A DNA stretch of 64,000 bases, from contig CABUKU010000005.1 of assembly GCA_902492205.1 (NCBI GenBank), positions 62,001 to 126,000 on the forward strand, in the 5' to 3' direction. Source of the DNA: an uncultured Bacteroides sp. GTDB lineage: Bacteria; Bacteroidota; Bacteroidia; Bacteroidales; Bacteroidaceae. Below, one piece after another: positions 24,620 to 34,955 of the stretch (the first letter of the stretch is position 1; each line of letters starts with the position of its first letter). The notes beneath the pieces are model-generated. The model did not search any database and was not told where the DNA came from. It saw only the letters and a list, made by a program, of their open reading frames with translations. A program made the translations under genes and the position numbers.

Positions 24620-27073
24620 ATGGCAAATATATTCAGATTTAAGATAATAACTGTGTTGGCTGTTGTGATGTGTTGTAACTACTTGCATGCACAAGATTAT
24701 AAACTATGGTATGACCGCCCTGCACAGGTGTGGACGGAAGCTCTTCCGCTTGGTAACGGACGGCTGGGGGCGATGGTCTTTGGCAATCCTGCCATGGAGC
24801 AGTTGCAACTGAATGAAGAAACGATTTGGGCAGGACGTCCTAATAATAATGCGAATCCCGATGCTTTGGAGTATATACCTAAAGTTCGCGAACTGGTATT
24901 TGCCGGTAAGTATCTCGAAGCACAGACGTTGGCAACGGAGAAAGTAATGGCTAAAACCAATTCGGGAATGCCCTATCAGAGCTTCGGCGATTTGCGCATT
25001 GCTTTTCCGGGACATACACGTTACACCAACTATTATCGTGAACTCAGTCTTGATTCGGCACGCGCGGTGGTGCGGTATGATGTAGACGGGGTGACTTATC
25101 AGCGTGAAATGATTACCTCTTTTACAGATCAGGTAGTAATGGTTCGGCTCACTGCCAACCGTCCGGGAAAGATTACTTTCAATGCGTTGCTTACTTCCCC
25201 GCATCAGGATGTGGTGATTGATTCGGAAGATAACTGTGTAACCCTGTCGGGAGTATCTTCCTGGCATGAAGGTCTGAAAGGGAAAGTGGAATTTCAGGGA
25301 AGACTCACAGCTAAAGCAAAGGGAGGAACGTTTGCCTGTCGTGACGGAGTGCTCACGGTGGAGGGAGCCGATGAGGCAGTGGTTTATGTATCTGTTGCTA
25401 CTAATTTCAATAATTACAAAGATATTACCGGTAATCAGGTGGAGCGTGCCAAGTCTTATCTGGCAGAGGCATTGCAGAATGATTATTGGTCGGCAAAGAA
25501 TGCGCATGTTGCCTTTTATAAGAAATATATGAACCGCGTTTCTTTGAATTTGGGTGAGAACCAACATAAGGATATGACTACCGATATGCGTGTACAGAAC
25601 TTCAAGGAGACAAATGATGCCCATTTGGTAGCCACTTATTTCCAGTTCGGACGTTATTTACTTATTTGTTCTTCTCAGCCCGGCGGGCAACCTGCCAACT
25701 TGCAAGGTATATGGAACGATAAACTTTTCCCTTCATGGGATAGCAAGTATACTTGCAATATCAATGTGGAAATGAATTATTGGCCTGCCGAAGTTACTAA
25801 TCTCAGCGAACTGCACGAACCGCTTCTCCGTATGACGAAAGAAGTGAGTGAAACGGGAAAAGAAACTGCTAAGATTATGTATGGTGCCGATGGATGGGTA
25901 TTGCATCACAATACGGACATTTGGCGGGTAACAGGTGCGATAGATAAAGCTCCTTCGGGCATGTGGCCCGGTGGTGGGGCATGGCTTTGCCGTCATTTAT
26001 GGGAACGCTATTTATATACGGGTGATGTGGAATACTTGCGTTCGGCATATCCGATAATGAAAGAGGCAGGACGTTTCTTCGATGAAATAATGGTAAAAGA
26101 GCCTGTTCACGGTTGGTTGGTAGTGTGTCCAAGTAATTCGCCCGAAAATACTCATGCGGGAAGTGACGGGAAAGCGACCACTGCTGCCGGTTGTACGATG
26201 GATAATCAATTGATTCACGATTTATGGACAGCTATCATAGCTGCCTCGAAGATACTTGGTGTCGACGCGGATTTCTCCGCCCGTTTGCAGAACCGTCTCA
26301 AAGAGATGGCTCCTATGCAGATCGGGCATTGGGGACAACTGCAAGAATGGATGTTTGATTGGGATAATCCTAAAGATGTGCATCGCCATGTGTCACATCT
26401 TTACGGATTGTTTCCGAGCAGTCAAATCTCTCCTTTCCGCACTCCCGAGTTGTTTGATGCTGCCCGTACCTCATTGATAGCCCGTGGTGATCCGTCAACA
26501 GGTTGGAGTATGGGATGGAAAGTGTGCCTGTGGGCGCGTTTACTTGACGGCGACCATGCCTATAAACTCATAACTGATCAGCTTAGCCTTGTGCGGAACG
26601 AAAAGAAGAAAGGCGGGACGTATCCCAATCTTTTCGATGCACATCCGCCTTTCCAAATCGACGGAAACTTTGGTTGTGCTGCTGGTATTGTAGAAATGTT
26701 GATGCAAAGTTATGACGGTTTCATATATTTGCTTCCGGCACTTCCTGCGTTATGGAAAGAAGGAGAAATAAAAGGTATCGTTGCCCGTGGAGGATTTGAA
26801 CTCGATTTAAGTTGGAAGAACGGCAAAGTGAACCGTTTGGCTGTGAAGTCGCGTATAGGGGGTAACTGCCGCCTGCGTTCTCTTACTCCGCTCGCCGGAA
26901 AGGGATTGAAGAAAGCTAAGGGAGATAACCCCAATGCACTTTATGATGTACCGTCTGTCGATGCTCCTTTAATTAATAAACAAGCTAAACTTAATAAAGT
27001 AGAACTGAGGAACACTTACTTGTATGATTTGCCCACTGAAGCGGGTAAAGAATATATTCTGATAGGAAAATAA
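24620..27073 (+). CDS. GH95 alpha-L-galactosidase/fucosidase, BT1010-like
   Basis: About 817 residues from the ATG at 24620 (MANIFRFKIITVLAVVMCC, signal ending near LHAQ). The frame is open to 24530 but those 30 residues are not signal-like. GH95 motifs are the N-terminal beta-sandwich LWYDRPAQVWTEALPLGNGRLGAMV; the asparagine-rich NIQ/NVEMNYWPAEVTNL region of the active site; CPSNSPENTHAG, carrying the candidate acid Glu; and HPPFQIDGNFGCAAG, carrying the conserved Asp. The enzyme inverts anomeric configuration. The family removes alpha-1,2-L-fucose or alpha-L-galactose; in RG-II the BT1010 homologue takes L-galactose from side chain A. It starts a four-enzyme operon with gaps of 12-18 bp. 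Confidence 0.9.
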   Translation: MANIFRFKIITVLAVVMCCNYLHAQDYKLWYDRPAQVWTEALPLGNGRLGAMVFGNPAMEQLQLNEETIWAGRPNNNANPDALEYIPKVRELVFAGKYLEAQTLATEKVMAKTNSGMPYQSFGDLRIAFPGHTRYTNYYRELSLDSARAVVRYDVDGVTYQREMITSFTDQVVMVRLTANRPGKITFNALLTSPHQDVVIDSEDNCVTLSGVSSWHEGLKGKVEFQGRLTAKAKGGTFACRDGVLTVEGADEAVVYVSVATNFNNYKDITGNQVERAKSYLAEALQNDYWSAKNAHVAFYKKYMNRVSLNLGENQHKDMTTDMRVQNFKETNDAHLVATYFQFGRYLLICSSQPGGQPANLQGIWNDKLFPSWDSKYTCNINVEMNYWPAEVTNLSELHEPLLRMTKEVSETGKETAKIMYGADGWVLHHNTDIWRVTGAIDKAPSGMWPGGGAWLCRHLWERYLYTGDVEYLRSAYPIMKEAGRFFDEIMVKEPVHGWLVVCPSNSPENTHAGSDGKATTAAGCTMDNQLIHDLWTAIIAASKILGVDADFSARLQNRLKEMAPMQIGHWGQLQEWMFDWDNPKDVHRHVSHLYGLFPSSQISPFRTPELFDAARTSLIARGDPSTGWSMGWKVCLWARLLDGDHAYKLITDQLSLVRNEKKKGGTYPNLFDAHPPFQIDGNFGCAAGIVEMLMQSYDGFIYLLPALPALWKEGEIKGIVARGGFELDLSWKNGKVNRLAVKSRIGGNCRLRSLTPLAGKGLKKAKGDNPNALYDVPSVDAPLINKQAKLNKVELRNTYLYDLPTEAGKEYILIGK

Positions 27074-27087
27074 CAGATAATAACAAT

Positions 27088-28296
27088 ATGAAACACTGTA
27101 TGAAGTTCATCGCTTTGATGCTATTGGTTGCGGGATTTGTGTCTTGCACCGCAACGAAGCAAGCTAAAGAAGAAAGATGGAGTGAGAAAATGGCACGTTC
27201 GGAAATGGCACGTTTCCCCGAACCGTGGATGATTGAGAAAGCTAAGAAGCCGCGTTGGGGATATACTCATGGCTTGGTGGTAAAGTCCATGCTTGAAGAG
27301 TGGAAACACACGGGAGACACTGCCTACTATAACTATGCCAAGATATATGCCGACAGCCTGATTGACGATAGCGGTAAGATAAAGACCATGAAGTATCTCT
27401 CATTCAATATAGATAACGTGAATGCAGGAAAGATATTGTTTGACTTTTATGAACAAACAGGGGATAACCGTTATAAAGTGGCGATGGATACTCTGCGCAA
27501 ACAAATGACGGAACAGCCCAGAACCGGTGAAGGTGGATTTTGGCACAAGAGAATTTATCCTCATCAAATGTGGTTGGATGGTATCTTTATGGCTTCACCT
27601 TATCTGGCTCAGTATGGAGTTGTTTTTGGTGATACCGCAACTTATGCGGAGGTTATCAACCAGATAACTTTAATAGCACGCAAGACTTATGACCGTAATA
27701 CGGGTTTATTTTATCACGGTTGGGATGAAAGCGGAGAGCAGGCATGGGTCAATAAGGAAACCGGCTGTTCGCCAAACTTCTGGAGCCGCAGCATAGGTTG
27801 GTATGCAGCTGCAATGGTGGATGTGCTCGACTATTTACCGCAGAATATTGCAGGACGGGATTCCGTTCTTAATATAATCAGCAATCTGGCTGGTACGCTT
27901 GTAAAATATCAAAGTCCGGAAGGGGTGTGGTATCAGGTGACTGATCAGGGTAACCGTGAAGGGAATTATCTTGAATCATCGGCTTCGGCATTGTTTGTTT
28001 ACTTCCTTTGCAAAGCTGTAAATCACGGATATATTAATGAAAATTACAAAGAAGCTGCGACAAAAGCTTTCGATGGTATGATTAAACAGTTTGTGAAACA
28101 GGAAGCAGACGGGACATACACCCTGACAAACTGCTGTGCAGTTGCCGGGCTTGGAGGGCAGAAAGTATATCGTGACGGAAGTTATGAATATTACATAGGC
28201 GAACCTGTCATTGAAAATGATCCGAAGTCGGTAGGCTCTTTTATCCTTGCGGCTATCGAGTATGAGAAGATGTTGAATGGAAAAAATGAAGAATAA
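27088..28296 (+). CDS. GH105-type unsaturated galacturonyl/rhamnogalacturonyl hydrolase lipoprotein
   Basis: A 402-residue (alpha/alpha)6-barrel protein with a lipobox LVAGFVSC (Cys about 20). Family marks are WGYTHGLVVKSMLEEW near the N-terminus, HQMWLDGIFMASPYLAQYG with the catalytic-type Asp164, FWSRSIGWYAAAMVDVL, and the C-terminal GVWYQVTDQ. GH105 and related enzymes hydrate the 4,5-unsaturated uronic acid left by lyases, which fits a locus with a PL1 lyase. It corresponds to BT1011 by position. It lies 14 bp after GH95 and 18 bp before GH140. Confidence 0.87.
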   Translation: MKHCMKFIALMLLVAGFVSCTATKQAKEERWSEKMARSEMARFPEPWMIEKAKKPRWGYTHGLVVKSMLEEWKHTGDTAYYNYAKIYADSLIDDSGKIKTMKYLSFNIDNVNAGKILFDFYEQTGDNRYKVAMDTLRKQMTEQPRTGEGGFWHKRIYPHQMWLDGIFMASPYLAQYGVVFGDTATYAEVINQITLIARKTYDRNTGLFYHGWDESGEQAWVNKETGCSPNFWSRSIGWYAAAMVDVLDYLPQNIAGRDSVLNIISNLAGTLVKYQSPEGVWYQVTDQGNREGNYLESSASALFVYFLCKAVNHGYINENYKEAATKAFDGMIKQFVKQEADGTYTLTNCCAVAGLGGQKVYRDGSYEYYIGEPVIENDPKSVGSFILAAIEYEKMLNGKNEE

Positions 28297-28314
28297 ATAA
28301 ACAAAGAATATAAT

Positions 28315-29772
28315 ATGAAGAAGAATCTGTTGGCATTATTTGCTGCTCTTTTTATGTCTGTTTCGATAGCGTATGCAGATGCCCCTAAAACTTATCTGCC
28401 TTGGAGTAACGGTAAGTTGGTTGTATCGGAAGAAGGCCGTTACCTGAAACATGAGAATGGCGCTCCTTTCTTTTGGTTGGGGGATACAGGTTGGTTGTTG
28501 CCTCAACGCCTGAATCGTGATGAGGCCGAATTTTATCTTGAACAATGCAAGAGACGTGGTTACAACGTGGTGCAAATACAAACCGTGAATGGTGTGCCCA
28601 ATATGAATTTCTATGGACAAAGTTCAATGCCCGATGGGTTTAACTTTAAAGACATCAACAAGAAAGGTGTGTATGGGTATTGGGATAATATGGATAACAT
28701 TATCAAAACAGCCGAACGTAAAGGTATTTACATCGGTATGGTATGTATATGGGGAAGTCCGGTGGCACGTGGCGATATGAACGTGGAACAGGCTAAGGCT
28801 TATGGTAAATTCTTGGCTGAACGTTACAAAGACAGTCCTAACATTATCTGGTTTATCGGTGGAGATATTCGTGGTGATGTGAAAACTGAGGTTTGGGAAG
28901 CGTTGGCACATAGTATCAAAGCCATAGATAAGAATCATGTCATGACTTTTCATCCGAGGGGAAGAACAACTTCTGCTGCATGGTTTAATGGTGCAGATTG
29001 GTTAGACTTCAATATGTTCCAAAGCGGACACCGCCGTTACGGTCAGCGCAATGGTGACGGTGACTATCCTATCGAAGAAAATACAGAAGAAGACAACTGG
29101 CGTTTTGTGGAAGCAAGTCAGTCGAAGACTCCGCTAAAACCTGTTATCGACGGTGAGCCTATTTATGAAGATATTCCGCAAGGACTACACGATCCTAATG
29201 AAACAAGATGGAATGCAAATGATGTGCGCCGTTATGCTTACTGGTCTGTATTTGCAGGCTCTTTCGGGCATACTTACGGACATAATTCTATTATGCAGTT
29301 CACTCATCCGGGTGTAGGTTCTGCTTATGGAGCCAAGAAACCTTGGTGGGATGCTCTTGAAGATCCGGGTTTCAATCAAATGAAATATGTAAAGAACCTG
29401 ATGCTTACTTTTCCGTATTTTGAACGTATCCCCGATCAAAGTATCATTGTCGGACAGAATGGAGAGCGTTACGACCGTGCCATAGCTACCCGTGGAAATG
29501 ACTATATGCTGGTATATAACTATTCCGGTCGCCCCATGCAGATTGATTTGGGTAAAATCAGCGGAGCTAAAAAGAATGCTTGGTGGTATAGTGCTAAAGA
29601 CGGTAAACTGGAATATATCGGTGAGTTTGGTAATGGAACACAGGCTTTCCAACACGATAGCGGTTATATGAGCGGTAACGATCAGGTACTTATCGTTGTT
29701 GATGCTGCAAAGAACTATGTTGGTAAGGATTGGAAAGAACTTCCCGATGCTCAACAAAAGTGGAATAAATAA
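28315..29772 (+). CDS. GH140 apiosidase, BT1012-like (DUF4038-type)
   Basis: A 485-residue secreted TIM-barrel enzyme with a signal ending near IAYAD (about 22). The N-terminal FFWLGDTGWLLPQRLNRDEAE and the YNVVQIQTVNG strand are typical of the DUF4038/GH140 fold. Candidate catalytic residues are an Asp in GGDIRGD (about 184-188) and Glu281 in VIDGEPIYED. A C-terminal beta-sandwich (about 390-485, NDYMLVYNYSGRPMQIDLGK) is present as expected. GH140 cleaves the link between apiose and the galacturonan backbone, releasing side chains A and B of RG-II. It is part of the GH95-GH105-GH140-GH78/33 operon. Confidence 0.9.
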   Translation: MKKNLLALFAALFMSVSIAYADAPKTYLPWSNGKLVVSEEGRYLKHENGAPFFWLGDTGWLLPQRLNRDEAEFYLEQCKRRGYNVVQIQTVNGVPNMNFYGQSSMPDGFNFKDINKKGVYGYWDNMDNIIKTAERKGIYIGMVCIWGSPVARGDMNVEQAKAYGKFLAERYKDSPNIIWFIGGDIRGDVKTEVWEALAHSIKAIDKNHVMTFHPRGRTTSAAWFNGADWLDFNMFQSGHRRYGQRNGDGDYPIEENTEEDNWRFVEASQSKTPLKPVIDGEPIYEDIPQGLHDPNETRWNANDVRRYAYWSVFAGSFGHTYGHNSIMQFTHPGVGSAYGAKKPWWDALEDPGFNQMKYVKNLMLTFPYFERIPDQSIIVGQNGERYDRAIATRGNDYMLVYNYSGRPMQIDLGKISGAKKNAWWYSAKDGKLEYIGEFGNGTQAFQHDSGYMSGNDQVLIVVDAAKNYVGKDWKELPDAQQKWNK

Positions 29773-29784
29773 TCATTATCGTTT

Positions 29785-32700
29785 ATGAAACATAAGAAAC
29801 TTTCTCTGTCTTTCATGCTCTTATTGTTTGCTTTAACAATAAAAGCAACTATCACCACAACGGCTCTCCGCATTGAGGGATTGACTAATCCGGTGGGGAT
29901 AGATGCAGAACAACCTCGTTTTAGTTGGCGTATCGAAGCTACAACGGAAAAGGAAGTCATGCAGACTGCATATCAGATCATTGTGGCGTCTTCTTTGGAC
30001 AAACTGGAGAAGGGGCAAGGTGATATTTGGGATTCGGGGAAAGTTTCGTCCGATGCTTCTCTTTGGATTCAATATAAAGGAAAACAACTGAAGACTAACG
30101 ACCGCTATTACTGGAAAGTAAAAGTATGGACGAATAAGGGGGAGACTTCTTGGAGTGTTCCTGCCCGGTGGAGCATGGGATTACTCAATGAGAACGACTG
30201 GAAAGCTCAATGGATAGGGATGGAACGTCTTGCTCCGTGGGATAGTCAGACTCAATGGAGCCGTTTGTCTTCACGTTATCTTCGTAAAGAATTTCCTGCG
30301 AAGAAGCAGATTAAACATGCAACAGCCCATGTATCGGGTATGGGGTTATATGAACTTTACATCAATGGACAAAGAGTAGGAGATCAGGTATTGGCTCCTG
30401 CACCAACCGATTATCGCCGTACCGTTCTTTATAATAGTTATGATGTGACTTCGCTCGTAAAAGAGGGGAATAATGCTGTAGGAGTAGTTCTTGGAAACGG
30501 ACGTTTCTACACTATGCGTCAAGATTACAAACCTTATAAGATTCCTACTTTCGGTTATCCCAAAGTGCGGATGAATATCATCATTGAATATACGGACGGA
30601 ACAAAAGAAACCGTCGGTACAAATAATACATGGAAACTCACCGCTGACGGACCTATCCGCAGTAATAACGAATATGACGGCGAAGAGTATGATGCTCGCA
30701 AGGAACTGACCGGCTGGGCAACGGCAAGTTACGATGATTCCAACTGGAAACCGGCCGAACGTACAAGTATACCGTTGGGAACACTTCGTGCACAGATGAT
30801 GCCGGGTATGAAAGTTGTGGAAAAAATATCTCCTGTCAGTATAAAGCCTTTAGGGAATAAGTTTATCCTCGATATGGGGCAGAACATGGCAGGTTGGCTT
30901 CGCATCAGAGTGAAAGGAACTAGAGGGGACTCTATACATTTACGCTTTGCCGAGACTTTGCAGGATAATGGAGAACTTTTCACACGTAACCTTCGGGATG
31001 CCCGTTCCACGGATACATATATTCTTAAAAGTACGGGAAGTGTGGAAGAATGGGCACCAAGATTTGTTTATCATGGTTTCCGTTTTGTGGAAGTCAGTGG
31101 TTTGAAGTATGCTCCATCAATCTCCGATTTTGTGGGAGAGGTGGTTAATGATGAGATGGATGTGACAGGTACATTCTCTTGTTCGTCTCCTGTGTTAAAT
31201 CAAATAGTGAAGAATGCATACTGGGGTATTCGTAGCAATTATAAAGGGATGCCGGTAGACTGCCCTCAGCGCAACGAACGTCAACCATGGCTTGGCGACC
31301 GTACTACCGGATGTTGGGGTGAGAGCTTCTTGTTTGATAATAACAGCATGTATGCCAAATGGGCGGATGATATACGTGAGGCGCAACGTGAAGACGGATG
31401 CATTCCCGATGTTGCTCCCGCTTTTTGGAACTATTATAGTGATGATTTGACTTGGGCTGCTGCTTTGCCGATGTCATGTGATATGCTTTATACACACTTT
31501 GGCAATACTCAACCTATCGTTCGCAACTATGCTTCTATGAAGAAGTGGATGGAGCATCTCAAAAAGGAATATATGAATGAGGAAGGTATCATTACCCGTA
31601 ATAAATATGGCGACTGGTGTGTGCCTCCCGAAAAGCTTGATATGATACATAGCCGTGATCCTCGCCGTAAAACGGACGGGGCATTACTTTCCACAGCCTA
31701 TTATATCAAGATGCTTGAAGTGATGAATCGTTTTGCTACTTTGCAAGGATTTGATAATGATGCAAAAGAGTATCATGCATTGAAACTGCAAATGAGTAAA
31801 TCGTTTAATGATAAATTCTTCCGTAAGGACAGTTTGTTTTATGGGAACAATACGGCTACTGCCAATTTGCTGCCTTTGGCTTTCGGACTGGTGCAGGAAC
31901 AATATGTTGATACAGTTTGCAAGCATATCATAGCGGATATTGTTACTTATAGCAGTACGCAAATCACAACAGGTGTAATAGGCACACAGTGGATTATGCG
32001 CGAACTTAGCAAAATGGGACGTGCCGATGTGGCTTATACTTTGGCTACAAGCATAAAGTATCCTTCATGGGGATATATGGTCAAACAAGGTGCGACGACT
32101 ATTTGGGAATTGTGGAATGGAGATAAGGCTAACCCTGCAATGAACAGTGGTAACCATGTGATGTTACTTGGTGACTTATTGGTGTGGTGCTATGAAAATC
32201 TTGCAGGCATTCGCAGTAGTCGTGAGGATATTGCCTTTAAGCATATTATCCTGAAACCGGATTTCTGTATTCAGGATTTAAGTAATGTAGATGCTTCCTA
32301 TATGACTCCTTACGGAAAGGTGGTAAGTAAATGGAAGAAAAACCTGATGCATCTTGACTGGACGGTTACTATTCCTGCAAACACGACTGCAGAAGTGTAT
32401 CTTCCCAATGGAAAGGTAGAACATATAGGTTCGGGCACATATACATATGAAGTGAATCTCCCATTAAGGAAAGGAATTGTAACAGATGAGTTCCTATATG
32501 AAACAGCTTCTTTTCCCGAATGCCATGCAGCCACTATTGCAGAGTTGCCTAAAGGTGATTTGATTGCAGCGTTCTTTGGAGGGACTAAAGAACGTAATCC
32601 CGATTGCTGTGTTTGGGTATGTCATAAAGCGAAAGGAAGTAAAGGATGGACAGTTCCGGTGAAAGTAGCTGAAGGATTTCGTGATAAAGATCCGGGTGTT

Positions 32701-33531
32701 CGTATGGCTTGCTGGAATCCTGTGCTATATCAAATACCAAATGGCGATTTGCTTTTATTTTATAAAATAGGAAGAAGCGTAGCAGATTGGACCGGACATT
32801 TGGTTCGGAGTAAAGATGGCGGTCGTACTTGGAGCAAGTCGGAACAATTACCCGATGGTTTCTTGGGACCGATTAAAAACAAACCGGAAATGATAGACGG
32901 CAGAATCATTTGCCCGTCGAGCACTGAAGGTAAGGGAGGGTGGCAAGTCCATTTTGAAATAAGCGATGACCTTGGTAAAACATGGCATAAAGTCGGTCCG
33001 ATTGCAGCAAGCGAGGCACTTCCTACGTTCATGCCTAAAACTAATGATAAGGATGATGATCCTGAAGGTGGCGGCATAACTAATACTAAAACGAAAAAGT
33101 ACGTGGTACAGGCTATTCAGCCAAGTATTTTGAAACATAAAGACGGGCGCTTGCAAATTCTTTGCCGTACTCGTAACGGAGCAGTTGGCACGGCATGGAG
33201 CAGTGATCGCGGTAACACATGGACTCCGTTAGAGTTAACGGAATTGCCGAATAATAATTCGGGAACGGATGCTGTGACATTGCAAGATGGTCGCCATGTG
33301 ATTATTTATAATAATTATCGTACTCCGAAAGGAGCGAAGAAGGGCAACCGTACTCCGTTGAACATTGCAGTGTCGCGTGACGGCATTCATTGGGATATGA
33401 AATTGGTATTGGAAGATAGTCCGGTGAGCCAGTATTCTTATCCGGCTATTATTCAAGGGAAGGACGGACACATACATTGCATTTATACTTGGCGTCGCCA
33501 GAGAATCAAGTATCAGGAGGTAAAACTATAA
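29785..33531 (+). CDS. GH78-GH33 bimodular enzyme (rhamnosidase plus Kdo-type sialidase-fold hydrolase), BT1013-like
   Basis: A 1248-residue exported fusion. Residues about 25-885 form a full GH78 rhamnosidase: Fn3-like start (VGIDAEQPRFSWRI), jelly rolls, the acid in DCPQRNERQPW (Asp492, Glu498) and the base in GATTIWELW (Glu775). From about 890 a sialidase/BNR propeller begins (ETASFPECHAATIAELPKGD) with Asp-box repeats SKDGGRTWS, SDDLGKTWH, SSDRGNTWT and SRDGIHWD. RG-II side chain C is rhamnose linked to Kdo, so one chain could remove both sugars; BT1013 has this architecture. The next start is 108 bp away across a strong hairpin, so the operon probably ends here. Confidence 0.9.
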   Translation: MKHKKLSLSFMLLLFALTIKATITTTALRIEGLTNPVGIDAEQPRFSWRIEATTEKEVMQTAYQIIVASSLDKLEKGQGDIWDSGKVSSDASLWIQYKGKQLKTNDRYYWKVKVWTNKGETSWSVPARWSMGLLNENDWKAQWIGMERLAPWDSQTQWSRLSSRYLRKEFPAKKQIKHATAHVSGMGLYELYINGQRVGDQVLAPAPTDYRRTVLYNSYDVTSLVKEGNNAVGVVLGNGRFYTMRQDYKPYKIPTFGYPKVRMNIIIEYTDGTKETVGTNNTWKLTADGPIRSNNEYDGEEYDARKELTGWATASYDDSNWKPAERTSIPLGTLRAQMMPGMKVVEKISPVSIKPLGNKFILDMGQNMAGWLRIRVKGTRGDSIHLRFAETLQDNGELFTRNLRDARSTDTYILKSTGSVEEWAPRFVYHGFRFVEVSGLKYAPSISDFVGEVVNDEMDVTGTFSCSSPVLNQIVKNAYWGIRSNYKGMPVDCPQRNERQPWLGDRTTGCWGESFLFDNNSMYAKWADDIREAQREDGCIPDVAPAFWNYYSDDLTWAAALPMSCDMLYTHFGNTQPIVRNYASMKKWMEHLKKEYMNEEGIITRNKYGDWCVPPEKLDMIHSRDPRRKTDGALLSTAYYIKMLEVMNRFATLQGFDNDAKEYHALKLQMSKSFNDKFFRKDSLFYGNNTATANLLPLAFGLVQEQYVDTVCKHIIADIVTYSSTQITTGVIGTQWIMRELSKMGRADVAYTLATSIKYPSWGYMVKQGATTIWELWNGDKANPAMNSGNHVMLLGDLLVWCYENLAGIRSSREDIAFKHIILKPDFCIQDLSNVDASYMTPYGKVVSKWKKNLMHLDWTVTIPANTTAEVYLPNGKVEHIGSGTYTYEVNLPLRKGIVTDEFLYETASFPECHAATIAELPKGDLIAAFFGGTKERNPDCCVWVCHKAKGSKGWTVPVKVAEGFRDKDPGVRMACWNPVLYQIPNGDLLLFYKIGRSVADWTGHLVRSKDGGRTWSKSEQLPDGFLGPIKNKPEMIDGRIICPSSTEGKGGWQVHFEISDDLGKTWHKVGPIAASEALPTFMPKTNDKDDDPEGGGITNTKTKKYVVQAIQPSILKHKDGRLQILCRTRNGAVGTAWSSDRGNTWTPLELTELPNNNSGTDAVTLQDGRHVIIYNNYRTPKGAKKGNRTPLNIAVSRDGIHWDMKLVLEDSPVSQYSYPAIIQGKDGHIHCIYTWRRQRIKYQEVKL

Positions 33532-33577
33532 TTTTTCTGATAAAATTCATTTTCTTATCATATTTGATAGGGTATTG

Positions 33578-33626
33578 TTAAGGTGAACGATCTTAGGTAT
33601 ATAAGCCTAAGATTATTCACCTTTAA
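33578..33626 (+). terminator. Long inverted repeat between GH78-GH33 and the regulatory-like gene
   Basis: Arms 33578-33597 (TTAAGGTGAACGATCTTAGG) and 33606-33626 pair with one bulged base and few mismatches. It ends 13 bases before the ATG at 33640. It has no T-run on the plus strand, so it could be a terminator, a leader structure affecting translation, or an operator. Confidence 0.5.
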
Positions 33627-33639
33627 ACAATATAGTAAG

Positions 33640-34899
33640 ATGAAACCACAATGTAAACAATTTCTTGGATTTACGTTTATACTGTTACTCTTATCAGGGG
33701 TAAATCCTCAGTGGGTACAAGCGGATTCTAACGATTATATCGTGATTAGCGGTATTATCAAAGATAAGCAGAGCAAGAAAAAAATGGATTGCGTAAGTAT
33801 CTCTGTTCCGGGTACTAATATCGGTACTGTGACAAATGCGGACGGGCGTTTCTCTCTTAAACTTAAAGAGACAGACTTGCCTAAAAAGTTAGAAATTTCC
33901 CATGTAGGATATGCTGACAATTCTTATTCCTTAGGTCGGCAAAGGTTAATTGATCAGGTCATTTGGATGACTCCTTATACCAACCTATTGGATGAAGTGA
34001 TCATACATCCGAATAATCCCGTTTCTATCGTAATGGAAGCTATTAAAAAGATTCCTGCAAATTATTCTTCGCAACCAACTATGCTCACCGGATTCTATAG
34101 AGAGATTATACAAAAAGGTCGGCGTTATATTAATATCTCCGAAGCTATTCTCGATATTTATAAAACCCGTTATGATGAATCGGTTGATAAAGATCGGGTA
34201 CAGATATCTAAAGGACGCAAACTTTTGAGTCAGAAAAGCGGAGATACGTTGGCCGTGAAATTGGAAGGAGGTCCCACAATTTCGCTCTACATGGATATTG
34301 TGAAGAATCCGGATTTTCTGATGAATTTGGATAATCTGTCTGATTATAGTTTTCGTATGGAAGAATCTGTCAATATCGGTAATTGTGAACAATATGTGAT
34401 TAGCTTTGAGCCGAAAGTTATTCTACCGTATGCTCTTTATTACGGTAAATTATATATTGACAAAGGGAAATTATCTTTCACTCGTGCTGAAATTAATCTC
34501 AGTATGAATGATAAGCTGAAGGCTACCCGGGCTATTCTACATAAAAAACCTTTGGGCTTACGTTTCAAACCAATTGAATTATCATGTGTCATCACTTATA
34601 AGAATCGTGGAGATGTTACTTATCTGAATTATATCAATAGTAACATACGTTTTAAATGTGACTGGAAACGCAAACTGTTTTCTACTAATTATACAGTTCT
34701 CACAGAGATGGTGGTAACAGATAGTAAAGGTGAGGATGTTGCAGTTATCCCGTATAAGAATTCTTTTAAACGGAATCAGATATTCTCTGATAAAGTAGCT
34801 GATTTTAATAATGAGAACTTTTGGGAGAATTATAACATCATAGAACCTACTGAATCGTTGGAGCATGCAGTTTCCAAGTTAAAGAAACAGCAAAAGTAG
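33640..34899 (+). CDS. Exported carboxypeptidase-regulatory-like domain protein, paralogue of the protein encoded at 36337
   Basis: About 419 residues from the ATG at 33640 (MKPQCKQFLGFTFILLLL). The frame is open to a GTG at 33583, but that start lies inside an inverted repeat. A signal peptide ends near VQADS. Residues about 35-115 form a carboxypeptidase-regulatory-like beta-sandwich (VISGIIKDKQSKKKMDCVSI, GTNIGTVTNADGRFSL, HVGY). The remaining 290 residues form an uncharacterised domain beginning LTGFYREIIQKGRRYINISEAILDIYKTRY. The same domain is recognisable in the STN protein at 36337 (LTSFYREGVEHKNKFMSMTEAV). There is no beta-barrel. It lies 56 bp upstream of an ECF sigma factor, making a sandwich of paralogue, sigma, anti-sigma and paralogue. 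Confidence 0.7.
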   Translation: MKPQCKQFLGFTFILLLLSGVNPQWVQADSNDYIVISGIIKDKQSKKKMDCVSISVPGTNIGTVTNADGRFSLKLKETDLPKKLEISHVGYADNSYSLGRQRLIDQVIWMTPYTNLLDEVIIHPNNPVSIVMEAIKKIPANYSSQPTMLTGFYREIIQKGRRYINISEAILDIYKTRYDESVDKDRVQISKGRKLLSQKSGDTLAVKLEGGPTISLYMDIVKNPDFLMNLDNLSDYSFRMEESVNIGNCEQYVISFEPKVILPYALYYGKLYIDKGKLSFTRAEINLSMNDKLKATRAILHKKPLGLRFKPIELSCVITYKNRGDVTYLNYINSNIRFKCDWKRKLFSTNYTVLTEMVVTDSKGEDVAVIPYKNSFKRNQIFSDKVADFNNENFWENYNIIEPTESLEHAVSKLKKQQK

Positions 34900-34919
34900 T
34901 GTTTCGATAATACTTTTGG

Positions 34920-34927
34920 TATATTTG
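34920..34927 (+). promoter_or_regulatory. -7 promoter element for the sigma/anti-sigma operon
   Basis: TATATTTG matches TAnnTTTG exactly. It lies 29 bases before the ATG at 34956, giving a leader of about 22 bases. This suggests housekeeping-sigma transcription of the ECF gene. Confidence 0.55.
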
Positions 34928-34955
34928 AATTTTCCTAATCAGTAAGCTCGGTAGA

